Shown here: piece after piece, positions 31,979-42,135 of the stretch
Layout of the letters: every line of letters starts with the position of its first letter
Position numbering within the stretch: position 1 is the first letter of the stretch
Origin: Streptomyces sp. CB09001
GTDB lineage: Bacteria > Actinomycetota > Actinomycetes > Streptomycetales > Streptomycetaceae
Assembly (NCBI RefSeq): GCF_003369795.1
Contig: NZ_CP026730.1
Coordinates: 6,191,001-6,255,000, forward strand
Direction: 5' to 3'
DNA length: 64,000 nt
Notes under the pieces: generated by a model
Database searches by the model: none
Told to the model about the DNA's origin: nothing
Seen by the model: the letters and a program-made list of their open reading frames with translations, nothing else
Position numbers and translations under genes: made by a program

Positions 31979-33258
31979 CCCGTGACCTCTTCGCCCGCCA
32001 CCGCGCCGTCCTGCCCGACTGGCTCGCCCTCTACTACGAGGACCCGCTGGAGATCACCCACGGCGAGGGCCGGCACGTCTGGGACGCCGCAGGCAACAAG
32101 TACCTCGACTTCTTCGGCGGCATCCTCACCACGATGACCGCGCACGCCCTGCCCGAGGTCACCAAGGCCGTCGCCGAGCAGGCCGGGCGCATCATCCACT
32201 CGTCCACCCTCTACCTCAACCGGCCGATGGTCGAACTCGCCGAGCGCGTCGCCCAGCTGTCCGGCATCCCCGACGCCCGCGTCTTCTTCACCACCTCAGG
32301 CACCGAGGCCAACGACACCGCCCTGCTGCTCGCGACCGCCCACCGCCGCAGCAACGCGATCCTGGCGATGCGCAACAGCTACCACGGCCGCTCCTTCAGT
32401 GCCGTCGGCATCACCGGCAACCGCGGCTGGTCCCCGACCTCCCTGTCCCCGCTCCAGACCCTGTACGTGCACGGCGGCGTCCGCACCCGCGGGCCCTACG
32501 CGGACCTGGACGACCGGGACTTCATCGACGCCTGCGTCGCCGACCTGACGGACCTGCTCGGCCACACCCGCGCCCCCGCCGCCCTGATCGCCGAACCCGT
32601 CCAGGGCGTCGGCGGCTTCACCTCCCCGCCGGACGGCCTGTACGCCGCCTTCCGCGAGGTGCTGCACGAGCGGGGCATCCTGTGGATCTCCGACGAGGTG
32701 CAGACCGGCTGGGGCCGCACCGGCGAGCACTTCTGGGGCTGGCAGGCCCACGGAAGGAGCGGTCCGCCGGACATCGTCACCTTCGCCAAGGGCATCGGCA
32801 ACGGCATGTCGATCGGCGGGGTCGTCGCCCGCGCCGAGATCATGAACTGCCTGGACGCCAACAGCATCTCCACCTTCGGCGGCACCCAGGTCACCATGGC
32901 CGCGGGCCTCGCCAACCTCAACCACCTCCTGGAACACGACCTCCAGGGCAATGCCCGGCGCGTCGGCGGACTGCTCATCGAGCGGCTGCGCGCCGTCGCC
33001 GCCCAGGTGCCGCACGTGCGCGAGGTACGCGGGCGCGGGCTGATGATCGGCATCGAGCTGACCCGGCCCGGCACCGACGAGGCCGCCCCCGAGGCGGCGT
33101 CCGCCGTACTGGAGGAGGCCCGCGCCGGCGGGCTGCTCGTCGGCAAGGGCGGCGGCCACAGCACCAGCGTCCTGCGCGTCGCCCCGCCGATGTCCCTCAC
33201 CGTCGCGGAGGCCGAGGAGGGTGCCGCGATCCTCGAACGCGCCCTGCGGAGCATCTGA
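31975..33258 (+). CDS. Class III PLP aminotransferase (beta-alanine/AGXT2-like)
   Basis: Transfers the amino group of a beta- or omega-amino acid to a keto acid, expected here on beta-alanine or beta-aminoisobutyrate. 427 aa. Motifs: VFFTTSGTEANDTALL (PLP phosphate cup), NSYHGRSF, APAALIAEPVQGVGG, LWISDEVQTGWGRTG (Asp binding the pyridine N), VTFAKGIGNGMSIGG with the Schiff-base Lys, and STFGGTQVTMAAG. GTG 31975 overlaps the nitrilase stop by 4 bp, so the carbamoyl hydrolase and the aminotransferase that would use its product are translationally coupled. Confidence 0.92.
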   Translation: MTRDLFARHRAVLPDWLALYYEDPLEITHGEGRHVWDAAGNKYLDFFGGILTTMTAHALPEVTKAVAEQAGRIIHSSTLYLNRPMVELAERVAQLSGIPDARVFFTTSGTEANDTALLLATAHRRSNAILAMRNSYHGRSFSAVGITGNRGWSPTSLSPLQTLYVHGGVRTRGPYADLDDRDFIDACVADLTDLLGHTRAPAALIAEPVQGVGGFTSPPDGLYAAFREVLHERGILWISDEVQTGWGRTGEHFWGWQAHGRSGPPDIVTFAKGIGNGMSIGGVVARAEIMNCLDANSISTFGGTQVTMAAGLANLNHLLEHDLQGNARRVGGLLIERLRAVAAQVPHVREVRGRGLMIGIELTRPGTDEAAPEAASAVLEEARAGGLLVGKGGGHSTSVLRVAPPMSLTVAEAEEGAAILERALRSI

Positions 33259-33297
33259 TCGCCTGATCACCGGGTGACGAGCCCAGGAGAGGCCCCC

Positions 33298-34923
33298 ATG
33301 ACCACGACCACCCCGCAGACCCCGGCCCAGCAACCCTGGGAACCCGCCCTGTCGGTCCGTCAGGTCCTCGGCCTCGAACGGGTACGGGCCGGACAGCCCG
33401 AGGTGGTGGCCGGAGCGCACCGCCTCGACCGGCCCGTGCGCTGGGTGCACGTCGCCGAGGCCGCCGACGTCGGCGTGATGCTCAGCGGCGGCGAGATGGT
33501 CCTCACCACCGGCGTGCTGCTCGCCGGTGACGAGCACCGGCAGGGGGAGTACATCCGTTCACTGGACCGCGCCGAGGCCGCCGCCGTCGTGCTCGGCCTC
33601 GGCCGCGCCTTCCCCGCCCCGCCCGAGGTGATGCGCAGCGCGGCCGAGCGCTGCGGGCTGCCCATGGTCGTCCTGCACCGGCCCTTCCCCTTCGCCGAAC
33701 TGACCGAGGAGGTGCAGTCCCGGCTGCTGCGCCGCAAGTTCGCCGCCGTCAGCCTCTCCGAGGCCGTACGCACCGAGCTGACCGGTCTGATCACCGCGGG
33801 TGCCCCGGTGCAGCGCCTGCTCGACGAGGTGGCCCGGCACGCCGGCTGCCCGGTCGTCGTCACCAACCTCGCCCACCGCGTCCTCGCCACGGCGGGGGAG
33901 CGGGCCGCCGTCGACGACGTACTGCGGGACTGGGAGCGCATCGCCCGTCAGGCCGGTGTCGGCTCGGCCGACGGCTGGGTCCGTGCCGAACTGACCTGCC
34001 GGGGGGAGAGCTGGGGGCGCCTGGTGCTGTGCGGCTACGGGGGCGAGCGGGCCGCCGGACGGCTGCTCGCCGACCGCGCCGCCGAGGCGCTCGTCCTGCA
34101 CCGCATGCTCGCCGGTGACGGCACGCACGCGGGCACGCACCCGGGCGCTGCCGCCGGCTCCTGGGACTCCTGGGAGGAACAGTCCGCGCGGAGCCTGCTC
34201 ACCGACCTGGTCAGCGGGGCGGTACCGGCGCGGCAACTGCTGCCCCGGGCCCGCGCCGCCGGGCTGCCGGTCAACCGGCGCGTCTTCGTCCCCCTCGTCG
34301 TCCGAGAACGGGAGCCCGCCCGGCCGGCCCGGGTGCTGCGGCGCCTCGGCCTGCCCGGCCTCGCCGCCCACCTCGCCGACGACCATGTCGCTGTCCTGCT
34401 CAGCCTCGCCCCCGACCAGGACGCCAGGACCCTTACGGCCCACTTCGCGAGCCGGCTGCGTTCGGAACCGGACAACTCCCACGCCGTGGTCGCCGCCGCC
34501 GACGCCCGCGCCGACTGGACCGACGTGCCCGCCGGGCTGCGCGAGGCCCAGCACGTCGCCGACGCGGTCGCCGACTCCGCGGCAGCCGCCCTGAACCTGC
34601 CGCCCGTCGTGCGGCTGCGCGACATCCACCTGCGCGGCCTGGTGCGGCTGCTGCGCGACGACCCGCACGTGCAGTCCTTCGCCGAACGCGAGCTGGACGG
34701 CCTCCTGCGCGGCCCCGACCAGGACCTGCTGCCCGTACTGCGCACCTACCTCGCCACCGGCCGCAACAAGTCCCGCACCGCCCAGCTCCACCACGTCTCC
34801 CGGCCCGCCCTCTACCGGCGTCTCGAAGCCATACAGGGCCGTCTCGGCGTCGACCTCGACGACTTCGAGCAGGCGGCCTCCGTGCACATCGCGCTCCTCG
34901 CCCACGACGCACAGCAGGGGTGA
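33298..34923 (+). CDS. PucR-family transcriptional regulator
   Basis: Activator-type regulator of nucleobase catabolism, 541 aa. The N-terminal PucR domain (about 18-145) includes LSVRQVLGL, GGEMVLTTGVLLAG and AAAVVLGLGRAF. The central CdaR GGDEF-like region spans about 285-430. The C-terminal HTH_30 reads LPVLRTYLATGRNKSRTAQLHHVSRPALYRRL. AGGAGA precedes ATG 33298. It lies within the operon, between the two nitrilase genes, and probably controls the locus in response to a pyrimidine or hydantoin intermediate. Candidate sites are the 12-bp direct repeat before copy 2 and the hairpin before copy 1. Confidence 0.92.
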   Translation: MTTTTPQTPAQQPWEPALSVRQVLGLERVRAGQPEVVAGAHRLDRPVRWVHVAEAADVGVMLSGGEMVLTTGVLLAGDEHRQGEYIRSLDRAEAAAVVLGLGRAFPAPPEVMRSAAERCGLPMVVLHRPFPFAELTEEVQSRLLRRKFAAVSLSEAVRTELTGLITAGAPVQRLLDEVARHAGCPVVVTNLAHRVLATAGERAAVDDVLRDWERIARQAGVGSADGWVRAELTCRGESWGRLVLCGYGGERAAGRLLADRAAEALVLHRMLAGDGTHAGTHPGAAAGSWDSWEEQSARSLLTDLVSGAVPARQLLPRARAAGLPVNRRVFVPLVVREREPARPARVLRRLGLPGLAAHLADDHVAVLLSLAPDQDARTLTAHFASRLRSEPDNSHAVVAAADARADWTDVPAGLREAQHVADAVADSAAAALNLPPVVRLRDIHLRGLVRLLRDDPHVQSFAERELDGLLRGPDQDLLPVLRTYLATGRNKSRTAQLHHVSRPALYRRLEAIQGRLGVDLDDFEQAASVHIALLAHDAQQG

Positions 34924-34963
34924 CACCGTGCAATGCCGGACCCCCGCAGACGTGACACCGTGC
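34920..34963 (+). promoter_or_regulatory. Direct repeat upstream of the second nitrilase
   Basis: GTGACACCGTGC occurs at 34920-34931 (overlapping the PucR stop) and 34952-34963, 32 bp apart (about three turns). A CTAGTCT -10-like box follows at about 34989, then a short repeat of CACCGAGCGCCA (two full units, about 35007-35030). The paired sites are candidates for PucR activation of the right half of the locus. Confidence 0.45.
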
Positions 34964-35058
34964 CACTCATTTCGGCCACCGCCGGTCCCTAGTCTCGCCG
35001 TACACCGAGCGCCACACCGAGCGCCACAGCGAGCGATTCGAGCGAGTGGAGGCCGAAG

Positions 35059-35901
35059 ATGAGCCGAGTGATCCGTGCCGCGCTCTTCCAGACCGCCTGG
35101 ACGGGCGACAAGGAATCGATGATCCAGGTCCACGAGCAGGCGGTGCGCGACGCCGCCGCCCAGGGCGCACAGGTCATGTGCTTCCAGGAGCTGTTCTACG
35201 GACCGTACTTCTGCCAGGTCCAGGACCCCGAGTTCTACGCCTACGCCGAACGCATCCCGGATGGCCCGACCGTGGAACGCTTCCAGCGGCTCGCCCGCGA
35301 GCACGGCATCGTCCTGGTGCTCCCGATGTACGAGGAGGAGCAGCCCGGCGTCCTCTACAACACCGCCGCCGTCATCGACGCCGACGGCTCCTACCTCGGC
35401 AAGTACCGCAAGACGCACATCCCCCAGGTCCGCGGCTTCTGGGAGAAGTTCTACTTCCGCCCCGGCAACTCCGGCTGGCCGGTCTTCGACACCGCCGTCG
35501 GCAAGGTCGGCGTGTACATCTGCTACGACCGGCACTTCCCGGAGGGCTGGCGGGCGCTGGGCCTCGAAGGCGCCGAGATCGTCTTCAACCCGTCGGCCAC
35601 CTCCCGCGGCCTGTCCGGCTACCTGTGGCAGCTGGAGCAGCCGGCCGCCGCCGTCGCCAACGAGTACTTCGTCGGCGCCATCAACCGCGTCGGAGTCGAG
35701 GAGTACGGCGACAACGACTTCTACGGCACCTCCTACTTCGTCGACCCCGAGGCGCAGTTCGTCGGCGAGGTGGCGAGCGACAAGGAGACCGAACTCGTCG
35801 TCCGCGACCTCGACCTGGCCAAGCTGCGCGAGGTCCGCGACCGCTGGCAGTTCTACCGCGACCGCGCGCCGGGCGCCTACTCCCCGCTGACCGCGCCCTG
35901 A
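35059..35901 (+). CDS. Nitrilase-superfamily amidohydrolase, beta-ureidopropionase-like (copy 2)
   Basis: 280 aa, same length and architecture as the copy at 31136-31978 and very similar along its whole length. Triad: Glu in VMCFQELFYGPYF, Lys in GKYRKTHIPQV, Cys in VGVYICYDRHFPE. Clear differences are few and lie near the entry region (e.g. YGPYF for NAPYF, EEEQPGVLYN for EVEQSGFYYN), so substrate range may have diverged. ATG 35059 with GGAGG upstream. It directly precedes the dihydropyrimidinase whose product it should hydrolyse. Confidence 0.9.
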   Translation: MSRVIRAALFQTAWTGDKESMIQVHEQAVRDAAAQGAQVMCFQELFYGPYFCQVQDPEFYAYAERIPDGPTVERFQRLAREHGIVLVLPMYEEEQPGVLYNTAAVIDADGSYLGKYRKTHIPQVRGFWEKFYFRPGNSGWPVFDTAVGKVGVYICYDRHFPEGWRALGLEGAEIVFNPSATSRGLSGYLWQLEQPAAAVANEYFVGAINRVGVEEYGDNDFYGTSYFVDPEAQFVGEVASDKETELVVRDLDLAKLREVRDRWQFYRDRAPGAYSPLTAP

Positions 35902-35935
35902 TCCGCCGGCGCCCCCGACAGGAGGGAACAGCAGC

Positions 35936-37339
35936 ATGAGCAGCCGTACCGTCATCCGCGGCGGCCTCGTCGTCACCGCGTCCGACGAGATCCACGCCGA
36001 CGTCCTGATCGAGGACGGCCGCGTCGCGGCCCTCGCCGCGACCGGCACTCCGGCGGCCGAGGCGTTCACCGCCGAGAAGGTCATCGACGCGAGCGGCAAG
36101 TACGTCATCCCGGGCGGCGTCGACGGGCACACCCACATGGAGATGCCCTTCGGCGGCACCTACGCCGCCGACACCTTCGAGACCGGCACCCGCGCCGCCG
36201 CCTGGGGCGGCACCACCACCATCGTCGACTTCGCCATCCAGGGCGTCGGGCACTCCCTGCGCGAGGGCCTGGACGCCTGGCACGCCAAGGCCGAGGGCAA
36301 CTGCGCCATCGACTACGGCTTCCACATGATCGTCTCCGACGTGAACCAGGAGACGCTCAAGGAGATGGACCTGCTGGTGGAGGAAGGGGTGACCTCCTTC
36401 AAGCAGTTCATGGCCTACCCCGGCGTCTTCTACTCCGACGACGGACAGATCCTGCGCGCCATGCAGCGCGCCGCCGAGAACGGCGGCCTGATCATGATGC
36501 ACGCCGAGAACGGCATCGCGATCGACGTCCTCGTCGAGCAGGCACTCGCCCGCGGCGAGACCGACCCCCGCTTCCACGGCGAGGTCCGCAAGGCCCTCCT
36601 GGAGGCCGAGGCCACCCACCGCGCCATCCGGCTCGCGCAGGTCGCCGGGGCGCCCCTGTACGTCGTGCACGTCTCGGCGACGGAGGCGGTGGCCGAGTTG
36701 ACCCGGGCCCGCGACGAGGGCCTGCCCGTCTTCGGCGAGACCTGCCCGCAGTACCTGTTCCTGTCCACCGACAACCTCGCCGAGCCCGGCTTCGAGGGCG
36801 CCAAGTACGTGTGCAGCACCCCGCTCAGGCCGAAGGAACACCAGGCGGCACTGTGGCGGGGCCTGCGCACCAACGACCTCCAGGTGGTCTCCACCGACCA
36901 CTGCCCCTTCTGCTTCAGCGGGCAGAAGGAACTGGGCCGGGGCGACTTCTCCAAGATCCCCAACGGGATGCCGGGCGTCGAGAACCGCATGGACCTGCTC
37001 CACCAGGCCGTCGTCGACGGGCACATCAGCCGCCGCCGCTGGATCGAGATCGCCTGCGCCACCCCGGCCCGCATGTTCGGCCTGTACCCGAAGAAGGGCA
37101 CCATCGCGCCCGGCGCCGACGCCGACATCGTCGTCTACGACCCGGACGCCGAGCAGGTCCTCTCCGCCGAGACCCACCACATGAACGTCGACTACTCGGC
37201 GTACGAGGGCAGGCGGATCACCGGCCGGGTGGAGACCGTGCTCTCGCGCGGCGAACCGGTCGTCACCGAGCGGGAGTACACCGGGCGCAAGGGCCACGGC
37301 GCCTACACCCCGCGCGCCACCTGTCAGTACCTGAACTAG
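35936..37339 (+). CDS. Dihydropyrimidinase (D-hydantoinase)
   Basis: Zn-dependent cyclic amidohydrolase that opens dihydrouracil, dihydrothymine or hydantoins to N-carbamoyl amino acids; 467 aa. Metal ligands: GVDGHTHMEMPFGG (HxH), carboxylated Lys in SFKQFMAYPG, MMHAENG, VVHVSATEAV and Asp in VVSTDHCPF. Substrate-binding Tyr in FKQFMAYPGVFYSDD. AGGAGG sits just upstream of the ATG. With the flanking ureidopropionase and aminotransferase it completes the last steps of reductive pyrimidine breakdown. The first enzyme (dihydropyrimidine dehydrogenase) is not in this window. Confidence 0.94.
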   Translation: MSSRTVIRGGLVVTASDEIHADVLIEDGRVAALAATGTPAAEAFTAEKVIDASGKYVIPGGVDGHTHMEMPFGGTYAADTFETGTRAAAWGGTTTIVDFAIQGVGHSLREGLDAWHAKAEGNCAIDYGFHMIVSDVNQETLKEMDLLVEEGVTSFKQFMAYPGVFYSDDGQILRAMQRAAENGGLIMMHAENGIAIDVLVEQALARGETDPRFHGEVRKALLEAEATHRAIRLAQVAGAPLYVVHVSATEAVAELTRARDEGLPVFGETCPQYLFLSTDNLAEPGFEGAKYVCSTPLRPKEHQAALWRGLRTNDLQVVSTDHCPFCFSGQKELGRGDFSKIPNGMPGVENRMDLLHQAVVDGHISRRRWIEIACATPARMFGLYPKKGTIAPGADADIVVYDPDAEQVLSAETHHMNVDYSAYEGRRITGRVETVLSRGEPVVTEREYTGRKGHGAYTPRATCQYLN

Positions 37340-37350
37340 GAGTGGTGCCC

Positions 37351-38373
37351 ATGGACTTCGGACTCGTCCTGCAGACCGACCCCCCGGCCTCCCGTGTCGT
37401 GGAGCTGATGCAACGGGCCGAACGCAACGGCTTCAGCCACGGCTGGACCTTCGACTCCGCCGTGCTGTGGCAGGAGCCGTTCGTGATCTACAGCCAGGTC
37501 CTGGCCAACACCAGCACACTGAAGATCGGCCCGATGGTCACCAACCCGGGCACCCGCACCTGGGAGGTGACCGCCTCCACCTTCGCCACCCTCAACGACA
37601 TGTTCGGCAACCGCACCGTCTGCGGCATCGGCCGCGGCGACTCCGCGATGCGGGTGGCCGGGCGCAAGCCCAACACCCTCGCCCGCATAAGCGAAGCCAT
37701 CAAGGTCATCCGTGCGCTGGGCAGGGGAGAGGAGGCCGACCTCGGCGGCGGCACCGTCGTCCGGTTCCCCTGGACCAGGCCCGGCGCCGAAGTCCCCGTG
37801 TGGATGGCCGCGTACGGCCCCAAGGCGCTGAAGATGACCGGCGAGGAGGCGGACGGCTTCATCCTCCAGCTCGCCGACCTCTACCTCACCGAGTACATGG
37901 TCAAGGCCGTCCGGGACGCCGCCGTGGCCGCCGGACGCGACCCCTCGGAAGTGACGGTCTGCGTTGCCGCCCCGGCCTACGTCACCGCCGACGACTCGCC
38001 CGAGGCCCTCGCCCACGCCCGCGAGCAGTGCCGCTGGTTCGGCGGCATGGTCGGCAACCACGTCGCCGACCTGGTCGCCAAGTACGGCGCCCACACCGGC
38101 GCCGTCCCCGACGAACTCACCGACTACATCAAGGCCCGCGAGGGCTACGACTACGCCCACCACGGGCGCAGCGGCAACCCGGACACGCAGTTCGTGCCGG
38201 ACGAGATCGTCGACCGGTTCTGCCTGATCGGCCCGGTCGAGAAGCACATCGAGAAGCTGACCGCCCTGCGCGCCCTCGGCGTCGACCAGTTCGCGCTGTA
38301 CGACATGCACGACGCGCGGGAAGCCGTGATCGACACCTACGGCACGAAGGTCATCCCGGCCGTCAACGCCTGA
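37351..38373 (+). CDS. LLM-class F420/FMN-dependent oxidoreductase (TIGR03842-like)
   Basis: Luciferase-like TIM-barrel oxidoreductase, 340 aa. FGLVLQTDPPASRVV at the N-terminus, TLKIGPMVTNPGTRTWEV, NRTVCGIGRGDSAMRVAG and VPVWMAAYGPKALKMTGEEADG fit bacterial LLM enzymes that use F420 or FMN. ATG 37351 follows AGGAG, 11 bp after the dihydropyrimidinase stop, so the two are co-transcribed. Its role in the pathway is unknown; supplying dihydropyrimidine or acting on a related heterocycle is speculative. A strong hairpin follows the stop. Confidence 0.9.
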   Translation: MDFGLVLQTDPPASRVVELMQRAERNGFSHGWTFDSAVLWQEPFVIYSQVLANTSTLKIGPMVTNPGTRTWEVTASTFATLNDMFGNRTVCGIGRGDSAMRVAGRKPNTLARISEAIKVIRALGRGEEADLGGGTVVRFPWTRPGAEVPVWMAAYGPKALKMTGEEADGFILQLADLYLTEYMVKAVRDAAVAAGRDPSEVTVCVAAPAYVTADDSPEALAHAREQCRWFGGMVGNHVADLVAKYGAHTGAVPDELTDYIKAREGYDYAHHGRSGNPDTQFVPDEIVDRFCLIGPVEKHIEKLTALRALGVDQFALYDMHDAREAVIDTYGTKVIPAVNA

Positions 38374-38382
38374 GCCACCGCT

Positions 38383-38407
38383 GCCCGCCCCGCACCGAGG
38401 GGCGGGC
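38383..38407 (+). terminator. Hairpin after the LLM gene
   Basis: GCCCGCCCC (38383-38391), loop of 7, GGGGCGGGC (38399-38407): a perfect 9-bp G/C stem 10 bp after the LLM stop. It may end or attenuate the operon before the transporter gene. Confidence 0.6.
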
Positions 38408-38483
38408 CCCCAGGGCGCACCCGCGCACCCCCCCGGCACCGCCCGCACGGCCTCTCCCGTCCCACCGCATGATTGGCCTGCCC

Positions 38484-40031
<1,548 letters not shown>

Positions 40032-40040
40032 CGACAGGCC

Positions 40041-40697
40041 CTAGCCGTCCTGCAAGGCGGCCACGGCCTCCTTGGCCGCCTTGATGGCACCCTTGTTGAT
40101 CTCGGTCGTACCCGGGGCCTTCTTCGACTCGAAGTCGCTGCCGTTGTAGGTGATCATCACCAGGGCGTTGGCGGCGCGGACCAGCACGGTGCCCTCGCGG
40201 GTCTGCTGCTTGTCCTCGGTGGTGAGGTTGACGACGGAGTAGGCGCCGTCGCCGAGCCCCGGGACGTCACCGCCGCCGCTGCGGTCGGCGACGCGCTCCT
40301 TGTACGACTTCTGGGCCGCCTCGTCCGTCGCCATCACCTCGAAGGAGACGTCGAGCCACCGGTAGTCGTATCCCTTGAGCGCGTTCCAGGAACAGGTGCG
40401 GCGCACCTTGGTGTCCGTGGACGGGATCTCCTTGCCGGCCGCCTTGGCGCCCGGCACCAGCGAGGTGACCGTCTTGCCGGCCAGACTCTCGCACGGTGCC
40501 GGTGCGGTGGCGTACGTCTTCGTCGCCGTCTCCGTCGCCGGCGCGGAGGCCGATCTGTTCGTGGTGTCGGGCGGCGTCTTCTCCTTCGCGGCCGGTGAGG
40601 TGTCCGGCCCGGAGGACAGTGCCCAGCCCGCCGTGGCGAGCACGGCGACCGGCGCCAGACGGGCGGTCAGGGCGAGCGGCAGAGGAAGAGAACGCAC
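40041..40697 (-). CDS. Exported DUF3558-like protein
   Basis: 218-aa exported protein. GTG 40697 opens a signal sequence (RSLPLPLALTARLAPVAVLATAGWALS) without a lipobox Cys, followed by a Thr/Ala/Pro-rich linker. The globular part starts at APCESLAGKTVTSLVPGAK and contains RTCSWNALKG, FEVMATDEAAQKSYKE and GLGDGAYSVVNL, a pattern seen in DUF3558-type actinobacterial surface proteins (two Cys, sensor-like fold). Function unknown. It is convergent with the NCS1 transporter and stands alone. Confidence 0.75.
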   Translation of the reverse strand: MRSLPLPLALTARLAPVAVLATAGWALSSGPDTSPAAKEKTPPDTTNRSASAPATETATKTYATAPAPCESLAGKTVTSLVPGAKAAGKEIPSTDTKVRRTCSWNALKGYDYRWLDVSFEVMATDEAAQKSYKERVADRSGGGDVPGLGDGAYSVVNLTTEDKQQTREGTVLVRAANALVMITYNGSDFESKKAPGTTEINKGAIKAAKEAVAALQDG

Positions 40698-40757
40698 GGC
40701 GCACTTCTCGTGGGGGACGGTGCGGAGGGTGCCCGCACTGCGGACGGGACGCCAGTG

Positions 40758-40958
40758 TCACACGAGTCCCCCCGGGGCGGAAGGGCGAACTCGGTGCGTG
40801 GCCGGGCGGTGACGCAGACGAACGACCGGCGCCGCCTCCGGTCCGCCGAGCCGTCCGGCGGGCAGGGGACGGCCCGGGTAGCGCGACAGCAGGAGGTCGG
40901 CGGCGTCCCGGACCGGGTCGGGACCGGGCACTCGGAGCGAGCCGGTGACGGCGGTCAT
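40758..40958 (-). CDS. Small hypothetical protein coupled to the AhpD-like gene
   Basis: 66 codons from an ATG that overlaps the upstream stop in ATGA. The product has DPVRDAADLLLSRYPGRPLP and an Arg/Pro-rich end. No family recognised. The overlap argues for real translation, but the low-complexity C-terminus (RLRHRPATHRVRPSAPGG) looks like GC-rich frame noise, so it may be a frameshifted or truncated remnant. Confidence 0.4.
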   Translation of the reverse strand: MTAVTGSLRVPGPDPVRDAADLLLSRYPGRPLPAGRLGGPEAAPVVRLRHRPATHRVRPSAPGGLV

Positions 40959-41968
40959 GAGTTCTCCCGAGCGGTGGGACGAGAGCTCGGGGCGGTCAGG
41001 GCGGTCTCGATACGGTCCACGGCGGCGAACGCGCCGTACGCGACGAGGTGCACCAGGCAGTGGTCGGTGTGCTCGGGGCGGCGCCACGCCGCGACGTCCG
41101 CGTCCGTGATCCGGTACGGCGCGAGCGCCACCAGCAGCGCCAGCCGTGCGCCCGGCCGCACCCTCCGGTCGGGGAACGGGTCCGGTGTGAGGGGCGGGTG
41201 CGAGCCGTCCCAGTCACGCAGGGTGGCGCGCACGAGGTCCTGGTCGTCGGCGTCGAGGAGACCGGCGCCCATCGGGGCGGCGCGGCTCAGCGCCGCGTAC
41301 GCCGGGCCGACCGGTGTCCCCGCCGCCCACGCCGGACCCGGGCCGGGGTCGTCCAGCAGGGGAAGGGAGGCGCCGGGCACGGCGGTTCGCCGTACGGTGC
41401 GGGACAGCGACCGGCCCGCCAGGCTCCGCACCGGACGCAGCCGCTGCGCGTCGGCCGGGAGCAGTCTCTCGGTCACCAGGGACGACACGACGCGGTTGAT
41501 GAAGTGGAAGGCCAGCACGGTGCCGAGGTAGCCGGGAGCCTCCTCGGGCCGGAACGGGTACGGCTCGCGCGCCGCTCCCGGAACGCGGGTGCGCCGCGCC
41601 CACTCGAGTACGCGCGCGTGCCGGTCGTCCGCCGGCTTCTGACCCCTGGCCAGCCGTTCGGCCAGGGCGTGGTCGCCGGTGGCGTGCAGCAGCATGGTGT
41701 GCGCGTCCACGCAGAACCGGCACTTGTTGGCCTGCGACACCCCGAAGGCGGCGACCTCCTTGCCGGTGCGGTCGCCCGGCCCGGCGAGCAGGGACTCGCG
41801 CATCAGAGCCCAGGCCGGGGCGACGAGCGCGGGCGCGGAGGAGAGGGCAACGAACGGGGCGGGTTCGGGAATGCCGAAGTCCCGCGCGGCCTGCGCGTAG
41901 ACCTCGGCGACGCGGCCGGTGGCCGCCTTGGGCGGCAGCGGTTCGGTGTGACGGAAGGGTGTGGGCAT
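40955..41968 (-). CDS. AhpD-like carboxymuconolactone decarboxylase-family protein
   Basis: 337-aa alkylhydroperoxidase-like protein. The redox motif CxxC...H is visible in SQANKCRFCVDAHTMLLHATG, and VLEWARRTRVPG follows. The second half (GASLPLLDDPGPGP to DRIETALTAP) extends beyond the usual single CMD domain and has SLAGRSLSRTVRRTA. It may reduce peroxides through the Cys pair. ATG 41968 has no obvious ribosome site; the open frame continues upstream. It is divergent from the NarL-type sensor kinase gene, which could control it. Confidence 0.8.
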   Translation of the reverse strand: MPTPFRHTEPLPPKAATGRVAEVYAQAARDFGIPEPAPFVALSSAPALVAPAWALMRESLLAGPGDRTGKEVAAFGVSQANKCRFCVDAHTMLLHATGDHALAERLARGQKPADDRHARVLEWARRTRVPGAAREPYPFRPEEAPGYLGTVLAFHFINRVVSSLVTERLLPADAQRLRPVRSLAGRSLSRTVRRTAVPGASLPLLDDPGPGPAWAAGTPVGPAYAALSRAAPMGAGLLDADDQDLVRATLRDWDGSHPPLTPDPFPDRRVRPGARLALLVALAPYRITDADVAAWRRPEHTDHCLVHLVAYGAFAAVDRIETALTAPSSRPTARENS

Positions 41969-42135
41969 GGACAGCAGCGTGCGCCGCCGGGGCCCCCGCG
42001 GTCGTCGTACCGCAGGATGCGGTTGGCACTGCGCCGCCGGGTCCCCGCCGGGCGGCCGACTACTTCGCCGGGAGTAGTCCGCAAGCCGTCCACAGGGCCG
42101 ACGCGCCGGTCGGCCGGGACGCATAGGGTGCGGGC

